This document shows, piece after piece, positions 1 through 3,664 of a stretch of DNA of 7,318 nt (position 1 is its first letter; every line of letters starts with the position of its first letter). The position numbers were made by a program, and so were the translations under genes. The DNA is taken from NCBI GenBank assembly GCA_902476765.1, contig CABSEJ010000162.1:1-7318 (forward strand), read 5' to 3'. Under the pieces are notes generated by a model, which did no database searches, was not told the DNA's origin, and was given only the letters and a program-made list of their open reading frames with translations. Origin of the DNA: an uncultured Blautia sp. GTDB taxonomy: Bacteria > Bacillota > Clostridia > Lachnospirales > Lachnospiraceae.

Positions 1-26
1 CGTAGCGGGCTACGCTGAGGCTTTTT
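1..26 (+). terminator. Hairpin core plus T-run at window edge, probable intrinsic terminator (5' arm truncated)
   Basis: Bases 1-6 (CGTAGC) and 9-14 (GCTACG) are perfect reverse complements around a GG. Bases 15-21 (CTGAGGC) followed by TTTTT at 22-26 would continue the right arm if the sequence just outside the window reads GCCTCAG. The part seen is a 6-bp stem and a T-run; the longer stem is inference. It could end a rightward gene lying left of the window. Because AAAAAG precedes the hairpin when read leftward, it could also act on the minus strand. Confidence 0.45.
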
Positions 27-92
27 GACTTGTGCAATCGGGAAAGCAGGCAAGCGATTTGGTGTAGTTATTTTCGCTGTTGCGCTCCACCT

Positions 93-121
93 ATCATAGC
101 ACAGATTTTTTTTCGCTACAA
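93..121 (-). promoter_or_regulatory. Candidate leftward promoter downstream of the small zinc-ribbon gene
   Basis: Read on the minus strand, TTGTAG (116-121) is separated by 17 bases from TATGAT (93-98). The -10 is preceded by TGTGC, although the TG is not at the exact extended -10 position. Transcription would start near 86 and run left out of the window. The -35 box matches the consensus TTGACA at only three of six bases and overlaps the TAG stop of the small gene. No start codon with a ribosome binding site is visible between 86 and 1, so any product here would be a leader or a non-coding RNA. Confidence 0.4.
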
Positions 122-364
122 TAATTCATTTTCCATTTTTTTCTCCACTGGAATCTGAAATCCTGCAATCCATTTATCGTAGCAATCCTCGCATAAATCG
201 AAGCTGTGTACTTCTCCGTCCTTTTTTGAAAAATATCCCCACTGCACCTGACCACAGTAAACCCCCTCCCGAAGGTTCCCCTCCTCCAGATGGATTTTTT
301 TTCCGCAGCAATTGCAGTACAGCTCCTGAAGCTGAATTTTTTCCTGATTTTTGTATTTTCTCAT
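116..364 (-). CDS. Small cysteine-rich zinc-ribbon-like protein of unknown function (82 aa)
   Basis: This gene encodes an 82-residue cytoplasmic protein with no signal peptide or membrane segment. It has paired cysteines at 17/20 (CNCC, with a further Cys at 19) and 58/61 (CEDC), plus a lone Cys37. Two CxxC knuckles about 38 residues apart suggest a single structural zinc ribbon. Similar short proteins with the pattern CxxCG, WGYFS-KDG and LCEDCYDKW are, as I recall, scattered in Lachnospiraceae genomes as hypothetical proteins; I know of no function. The ATG at 364 is chosen because GGGAGGA lies about 6 bases upstream. An in-frame GTG at 385 would place that ribosome binding site inside the coding region. 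The gene has its own -10 box (409-414) and follows the rimI terminator, so it is probably a single-gene unit. The stop codon is TAG. Confidence 0.8.
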   Translation of the reverse strand: MRKYKNQEKIQLQELYCNCCGKKIHLEEGNLREGVYCGQVQWGYFSKKDGEVHSFDLCEDCYDKWIAGFQIPVEKKMENELL

Positions 365-408
365 ATTTGTCCTCCCATGCAGCACAAAAATTTCCGTTTT
401 CCGGTTTC

Positions 409-414
409 ATTATA
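409..414 (-). promoter_or_regulatory. -10 box of the small zinc-ribbon gene promoter
   Basis: A perfect TATAAT is present on the minus strand, 45 bases upstream of the ATG at 364. No good -35 box sits at 17 bases; the nearest hexamer, TGGGTT, is poor. The start of transcription would be near 402, giving a leader of about 38 bases. The placement just after the rimI terminator supports independent transcription. Confidence 0.45.
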
Positions 415-460
415 CTGGAACCAGCAGCAAAAACCCAGTGGGAAATCCCTGTAAACTTAG

Positions 461-487
461 AAAAAGATAGCAGCGCTGCTATCTTTT
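461..487 (-). terminator. Palindromic intrinsic terminator of the tsaE-tsaB-rimI operon
   Basis: Positions 462-487 form a perfect 26-bp palindrome with 13-base arms centred between 474 and 475. Read leftward, it ends in a run of five T (465-461). The rimI stop codon TAG (481-479) lies inside the upstream arm, so the hairpin begins within the last codons of the gene. Read rightward the T-run is only four bases, so leftward termination is favoured. Confidence 0.8.
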
Positions 488-925
488 ACACATTAGGACT
501 GCATCCTCCCGGGGAGCCTCATAAAAATTTCTGCGGATGCCCTGGGCCTCAAATCCACAGGAAGTATAGAGGCGAATGGCGCTTTCATTGCTCTGTCTCA
601 CTTCCAAGTAAAAAGAGGTAACCCCTTGAACACTTCCCTCAGCCAAAAGTCTTTCCACCAGCCGACGTCCGATTCCCTTGCCCTGAAAAGTTTTTTTTAC
701 CGATACATTGGTAATCTCTCCCTCGTCCAGGACTTTCCACATTCCAATATACCCCACCGGTTCTTCCTTCCAAAGCGCAGTAAAATATACTGCATTTTCC
801 TTCTCTGCGGCATCCAGAAAAGCCTCTCTGCTCCAGGGCTTGGTGAAGTTTGCTTTTTCGATTTCAGCCACAGCCCTGCAGTCCTCTTCTCTCATTTTCC
901 TTATGGTAATCTCAAGCTTTTCCAT
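479..925 (-). CDS. rimI: GNAT N-acetyltransferase, RimI type (ribosomal protein bS18 alanine acetyltransferase)
   Basis: This 148-residue protein, typical in length for RimI, is a single GNAT domain that transfers an acetyl group from acetyl-CoA to a protein N-terminus. In enterobacteria the substrate is ribosomal protein bS18; in Clostridia the substrate is less certain. The acetyl-CoA loop QGKGIG is at residues 81-86. LEVR with Glu108 and LY with Tyr120 are 12 residues apart, the same spacing as the catalytic Glu103 and Tyr115 of Salmonella RimI. KPWS (29-32) and the C-terminal GFEAQGIRRNFY also fit the family. The ATG at 925 is preferred because it gives the family-typical N-terminus and length; its ribosome binding site (GGCGGAA) is weak. 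An alternative ATG at 895 follows AAGGAAA but would shorten the first strand. The start overlaps the end of tsaB by 14 bases, suggesting translational coupling. Confidence 0.88.
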   Translation of the reverse strand: MEKLEITIRKMREEDCRAVAEIEKANFTKPWSREAFLDAAEKENAVYFTALWKEEPVGYIGMWKVLDEGEITNVSVKKTFQGKGIGRRLVERLLAEGSVQGVTSFYLEVRQSNESAIRLYTSCGFEAQGIRRNFYEAPREDAVLMCKR

Positions 926-1643
926 TTTCCGCCAACCGCTTTGCCCTTTCTCTTTCCGCCTGGGAAACCCTAAGATAGTCCGGACCATGGTCCCGGGCAG
1001 ACTGTATTTTCCCTTCTTTATAATAAATACATCCCAAAGCAGCTACCGCTGCAGCTCTCTGCCGATTCAGATGGGCAGGTGCAAAAGCATAGGGAATCCT
1101 GGCGTTTTGTTCTATCACTTCTTTATACACCGGAACACCGTCTCCCAGAAAAATCACCGGTCTTCCTATTTGATTCAACTCTTCCATCCACTGTTCCATA
1201 GGAAGGGCATCCTGTTGTCTTACGGTTTCCAGGCATTGTTCCTTATCAAAGGCATAGGCGGCTGTATACACCTGTTTTCTCCTGGCATCCATAATAGGAC
1301 AAATAAGCCAGTCCTCTCCTGTTGCAAAAAGATTGTATGCCAAAGCTTCTAAGGTAGACACTCCTACAAGAGGTTTATCCAGCGCCAGCCCCAGCCCCTT
1401 GGCTGTAGCGGAACCAATCCGCAGACCGGTAAAAGATCCCGGCCCCTGAGCCACTGCAATAGCGTCAATACTGTCTAAATCCAGCTCCACTGCTTTTTTT
1501 ATTTCGTTCAACATGGGAAGAAGTGTCTGGGAATGAGTTTTCTTATAATTCATGGTGTACTCCGCTACCAGGGTATCATCCTCCACAACCGCTACGGAGG
1601 CCACTAATCCCGAGCTGTCTAATCCTAAAATCTTCATCTTCAT
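912..1643 (-). CDS. tsaB: tRNA threonylcarbamoyladenosine biosynthesis protein TsaB
   Basis: TsaB is a catalytically inactive relative of TsaD with an actin-like (ASKHA) fold. It pairs with TsaD and, with TsaE, supports transfer of threonylcarbamoyl to A37 of ANN-decoding tRNAs. The 243-residue product shows the N-terminal GLDSSG (residues 7-12), THSQTLLPMLNE (36-47), the hallmark AQGPGSFTGLRIG (65-77), MDARRKQVY (118-126) and the C-terminal PDYLR (221-225). Two ATG codons are possible. The one at 1643 is only four or five bases from AAAGGA, whereas the one at 1637 gives the more canonical MKILGLDSSG start with about ten bases of spacing; the true start may be 1637. The gene begins 12 bases after the tsaE stop and overlaps rimI, so the three are one operon. 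Confidence 0.93.
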   Translation of the reverse strand: MKMKILGLDSSGLVASVAVVEDDTLVAEYTMNYKKTHSQTLLPMLNEIKKAVELDLDSIDAIAVAQGPGSFTGLRIGSATAKGLGLALDKPLVGVSTLEALAYNLFATGEDWLICPIMDARRKQVYTAAYAFDKEQCLETVRQQDALPMEQWMEELNQIGRPVIFLGDGVPVYKEVIEQNARIPYAFAPAHLNRQRAAAVAALGCIYYKEGKIQSARDHGPDYLRVSQAERERAKRLAENGKA

Positions 1644-1655
1644 TCCATCCTTTCC

Positions 1656-2096
1656 CTATAACACCAGGCCATCCAGGCCCTCTATTGTAATTTTTCGATA
1701 ATCAAAGCCTTTTTCCAGATTTTTTTCGATGGTCACGGAAATAACCTGCTCCGGAAGTATTTCTTCTATAAGCCTGGCCCACTCAATAAGGCAGACACCC
1801 TCTCCGAAAAAATAATCGTCATAGCCGATTTCCTCCATTTCTTCCACATCACCGATGCGGTATACATCAAAATGATAAAAGGGCAGTCTGCCCTCTGGGT
1901 ATTCCTGTATAATAGTGAAGGTTGGACTGTTTACCGGCTCCTGTATTCCCAGTCCTCTGGCTACCCCCTGGGTAAACACAGTCTTTCCCACGCCCAAATC
2001 TCCGTTAAGCGTATAAATTTGGCCGGGAAGAGCCTGCTGTCCAAGCTTCTCGCCCAGCCGGAAGGTTTCCTTTGCGCTGTTTGTCTCTATTATCAT
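1656..2096 (-). CDS. tsaE: tRNA threonylcarbamoyladenosine biosynthesis ATPase TsaE
   Basis: TsaE is the small P-loop ATPase of the bacterial t6A machinery; it binds the TsaB-TsaD complex and its ATP hydrolysis is needed for multiple turnovers. The 146 residues match the family length. Visible motifs are Walker A GDLGVGKT (32-39), SPTFTI (57-62), HFDVYR (75-80) and a Walker B-like VCLIEWA with Glu105 (101-107). The ATG at 2096 follows AGAGG at a spacing of five bases. It is the first gene of the leftward operon tsaE-tsaB-rimI and is served by the promoter at 2156-2184. Confidence 0.95.
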   Translation of the reverse strand: MIIETNSAKETFRLGEKLGQQALPGQIYTLNGDLGVGKTVFTQGVARGLGIQEPVNSPTFTIIQEYPEGRLPFYHFDVYRIGDVEEMEEIGYDDYFFGEGVCLIEWARLIEEILPEQVISVTIEKNLEKGFDYRKITIEGLDGLVL

Positions 2097-2155
2097 ACTA
2101 ACCTCTTCTATTCACATCTTCTGCTTTTCTTATTTCCAAACTCTGTTTCCCACCA

Positions 2156-2184
2156 AGTATAACACAGAAAATTCCGGGTTGCAC
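2156..2184 (-). promoter_or_regulatory. Promoter of the tsaE-tsaB-rimI operon
   Basis: On the minus strand an extended -10 (TGT then TATACT, 2161-2156) lies 17 bases from GTGCAA (2184-2179), a weak -35 with three of six consensus bases. Transcription would start near 2149, giving a leader of about 53 bases. The -35 hexamer is the reverse complement of the -35 used by the rightward cyclophilin promoter. Confidence 0.6.
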
Positions 2185-2207
2185 CTTTTATTTTTTCCGT
2201 TTATAAT
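2179..2207 (+). promoter_or_regulatory. Promoter of the cyclophilin gene
   Basis: TTGCAC (2179-2184) and a perfect TATAAT (2202-2207) are separated by 17 bases. The start of transcription would be near 2214, leaving a leader of roughly 33 bases. The spacer is T-rich. The same six bases serve as the -35 box of the leftward tsaE promoter. Confidence 0.75.
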
Positions 2208-2230
2208 GAAGAAAGTTCATTTTAACAGAT

Positions 2231-2237
2231 AAAGGAG
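2231..2237 (+). promoter_or_regulatory. Ribosome binding site of the cyclophilin gene
   Basis: AAAGGAG lies nine bases before the ATG at 2247, a strong match to the 16S anti-Shine-Dalgarno sequence that fixes the start. Confidence 0.8.
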
Positions 2238-2246
2238 ACTAAGATT

Positions 2247-2765
2247 ATGGCAAATCCAGTTGTAACCATTACTATGGCAAACGGGGATGTAATGAAGGCA
2301 GAACTTTATCCCGAAATTGCCCCCAATACAGTAAACAATTTTATCAGCCTGGTACAGGACGGATTCTATGACGGGCTGATTTTCCACCGGGTTATCCGTG
2401 GCTTTATGATTCAGGGCGGATGCCCCAACGGAACAGGTATGGGCGGTCCGGGCTACACAATCAAAGGCGAATTCTCACAGAACGGCTTTACTAATACTTT
2501 AGCCCACACTCCCGGCGTTCTCTCCATGGCCAGAGCCATGCATCCTGATTCAGCAGGAAGCCAGTTCTTCATCATGCATGAGGCAGCTCCCCATCTGGAC
2601 GGTGCCTATGCAGCCTTCGGCAAAATTACAGAGGGCATGGATGTGGTAAACAAAATTGCGGAAACCCGTACCGACTACAGCGACCGTCCCTTAGAGGAGC
2701 AGAAAATTCAGTCCGTGACCGTGGACACCTTTGGAACCCAGTATCCTGCTCCAGAAAAGCTCTAA
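2247..2765 (+). CDS. Cyclophilin-type peptidyl-prolyl cis-trans isomerase (cytoplasmic)
   Basis: The enzyme catalyses cis-trans isomerisation of X-Pro bonds and assists protein folding. The 172-residue product is essentially one cyclophilin domain without signal peptide or lipobox, so it should act in the cytoplasm. The core FHRVIRGFMIQGG (46-58) supplies Arg48, Phe53, Met54 and Gln56, equivalent to Arg55, Phe60, Met61 and Gln63 of human CypA. GSQFFI (104-109) supplies Gln106 and Phe108. In the LDGAYAAFGKI segment the residue before LDG is His116 where CypA has Trp121, and Tyr121 stands where CypA has His126. Loss of the tryptophan is common in bacteria and usually lowers cyclosporin A affinity. 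The gene is transcribed alone from the promoter at 2179-2207. Confidence 0.95.
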   Translation: MANPVVTITMANGDVMKAELYPEIAPNTVNNFISLVQDGFYDGLIFHRVIRGFMIQGGCPNGTGMGGPGYTIKGEFSQNGFTNTLAHTPGVLSMARAMHPDSAGSQFFIMHEAAPHLDGAYAAFGKITEGMDVVNKIAETRTDYSDRPLEEQKIQSVTVDTFGTQYPAPEKL

Positions 2766-2779
2766 GAAGGGTCTTTTTT
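2755..2779 (+). terminator. Possible weak terminator after the cyclophilin gene
   Basis: AAAAG-CTC (2755-2762) can pair imperfectly with GGG-T-CTTTT (2769-2777), with one bulged T, just before a run of six T (2774-2779). The stem is short and includes the last codons of the gene. No better hairpin is seen in the 55 bases between this gene and the convergent yigZ gene. Confidence 0.35.
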
Positions 2780-2820
2780 GTAAAAACCTATCTTTAGTGT
2801 ACAAAGAAAGTATTCTTGCA

Positions 2821-3474
2821 TCAGTCAAAGAGAAGGTATTCCCCCTCTGAGACTGCATAATACAGTTCTTTAATGTCCGTGACAGATGCCCTGGCACTGG
2901 TGGCTTCTGTCACGGCTTTTTTTATTTCCTCAGACTTGCTGTAAGGCACTAAAATCTGCATTTTTACGCTTTCCGTATACTGAGCGTCCATTATAGGCAC
3001 CTGCTTCTGAGCAAACAGATATTGCAGTTTTCCCACTCCATTGTAATCCGTTCCCACTTCAGTCAGGATACCGTGGTACTTGGTGATAATCCGGCTGCAG
3101 GCCAATCCCTCCTGCACGGCTTTGGAATAAGCCCGCACCAGCCCTCCGGTTCCCAGAAGGGTTCCGCCAAAATAACGGGTAACCACCACCGCCGTATCAT
3201 ACAATTCTTCTCCCAGCAGCACGTCCAGCATTGGCTTTCCTGCTGTACCCTGGGGTTCTCCGTCATCACTGCATCGCATAAACTGCCGCCTTTCTCCAAT
3301 GACATAGGCAAAACAGTTATGGGTGGCATCCCAATACTTTTTCCTCATTTCCTCTATAAATTCCAGGGCTTCCTCCTCGTTTTTTACCAGACGCACCGTA
3401 GCAAGAAACCGGGATTTCTTTTCTACGATTTCTCCCTGACCTCCCTGATATATGGTTTTATATTGTTCCAGCAT
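2821..3474 (-). CDS. YigZ/IMPACT family protein (UPF0029)
   Basis: This 217-residue protein has the two-domain layout of bacterial YigZ: an N-terminal UPF0029/IMPACT domain (about residues 15-125) and a C-terminal DUF1949 ferredoxin-like domain (about 137-207). Conserved pieces are SRFLA (21-25), CSDDGEPQGTAGKPML (68-83) and RYFGGTLLGTGGLVRAYS (100-117). The eukaryotic homologue IMPACT regulates the kinase GCN2. The bacterial role is unclear; nucleic-acid or translation-related functions have been proposed. The ATG at 3474 is chosen because AGGAG (3483-3479) lies four bases upstream and the protein then starts like its relatives. Longer in-frame starts up to 3516 would run through a GC palindrome and give an atypical N-terminus. 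It converges on the cyclophilin gene and is divergent from the PBP gene. Confidence 0.93.
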   Translation of the reverse strand: MLEQYKTIYQGGQGEIVEKKSRFLATVRLVKNEEEALEFIEEMRKKYWDATHNCFAYVIGERRQFMRCSDDGEPQGTAGKPMLDVLLGEELYDTAVVVTRYFGGTLLGTGGLVRAYSKAVQEGLACSRIITKYHGILTEVGTDYNGVGKLQYLFAQKQVPIMDAQYTESVKMQILVPYSKSEEIKKAVTEATSARASVTDIKELYYAVSEGEYLLFD

Positions 3475-3488
3475 ATCTCTCCTCATCC

Positions 3489-3502
3489 GCCCCGGCCGGG
3501 GC
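3489..3502. repeat. 14-bp perfect GC palindrome in the yigZ leader
   Basis: GCCCCGGCCGGGGC is a perfect 14-bp palindrome made only of G and C, set in otherwise AT-rich intergenic DNA. It lies six bases upstream of the yigZ Shine-Dalgarno core and about 23-36 bases downstream of the predicted transcription start. It could be a protein operator or an RNA hairpin that affects translation. There is no T-run after it, so it is not a standard terminator. Confidence 0.6.
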
Positions 3503-3531
3503 ATTCTATTTAACACTGCTTTTTCCTATGC

Positions 3532-3537
3532 ATTTTA
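3532..3537 (-). promoter_or_regulatory. Extended -10 of the yigZ promoter
   Basis: On the minus strand TGC-TAAAAT forms an extended -10 box 58 bases upstream of the yigZ ATG. The hexamer 17 bases further upstream (TTCCCT) is a poor -35, which is tolerated when the TGn extension is present. An imperfect inverted repeat (3540-3565) covers the region from just behind the -10 to the -35. Confidence 0.45.
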
Positions 3538-3610
3538 GCATATTTTCCTGAAATAGGGAAATATTGATTATTAAAAAAATGTGAAAAAAACTCCGGGCCT
3601 TTAAAGTTTC

Positions 3611-3639
3611 TTGAATTAGAAGACTTCATTTGTTATAAT
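3611..3639 (+). promoter_or_regulatory. Promoter of the class A PBP gene
   Basis: TTGAAT (3611-3616) and a perfect TATAAT (3634-3639) are 17 bases apart, with an extended TGT before the -10. This is the strongest promoter in the window by inspection. Transcription should start near 3646, only about 19 bases before the ATG at 3665. A-rich tracts lie at 3572-3590, about 20-40 bases upstream of the -35, and could act as upstream curvature. Confidence 0.8.
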
Positions 3640-3649
3640 GGACGGGAAA

Positions 3650-3655
3650 AGGAGG
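3650..3655 (+). promoter_or_regulatory. Ribosome binding site that decides the PBP start
   Basis: AGGAGG, a full Shine-Dalgarno match, ends nine bases before ATG 3665. The other in-frame ATG at 3638 lies inside the -10 box of the promoter, so it would not be on the transcript. Confidence 0.85.
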
Positions 3656-3664
3656 CAAAACTAC

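Noticed and set aside
1..115. Known structured RNA (tmRNA, SRP RNA, RNase P RNA, tRNA, riboswitch) at the left edge
   Set aside because: None of the conserved sequence marks I know for these RNAs is visible on either strand; only an unassigned small-RNA hypothesis remains.
365..385. N-terminal extension of the zinc-ribbon protein to a GTG at 385
   Set aside because: It would bury the GGGAGGA ribosome binding site inside the coding sequence, while the ATG at 364 is ideally spaced from it.
708..1352. Long rightward open frame (214 codons) opposite tsaB and rimI
   Set aside because: It is antisense to two clearly conserved genes, has no ribosome binding site and the protein is a low-information Phe/Ser/Pro/Leu-rich sequence typical of antisense frames.
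3022..3513. Rightward open frame (163 codons) opposite yigZ
   Set aside because: It is the antisense of a conserved YigZ protein, with no recognisable motif, promoter or ribosome binding site.
3475..3516. N-terminal extension of YigZ through the GC palindrome
   Set aside because: The ATG at 3474 has its own AGGAG and gives the usual N-terminus; the extension is Arg/Pro-rich and lies across the palindrome.
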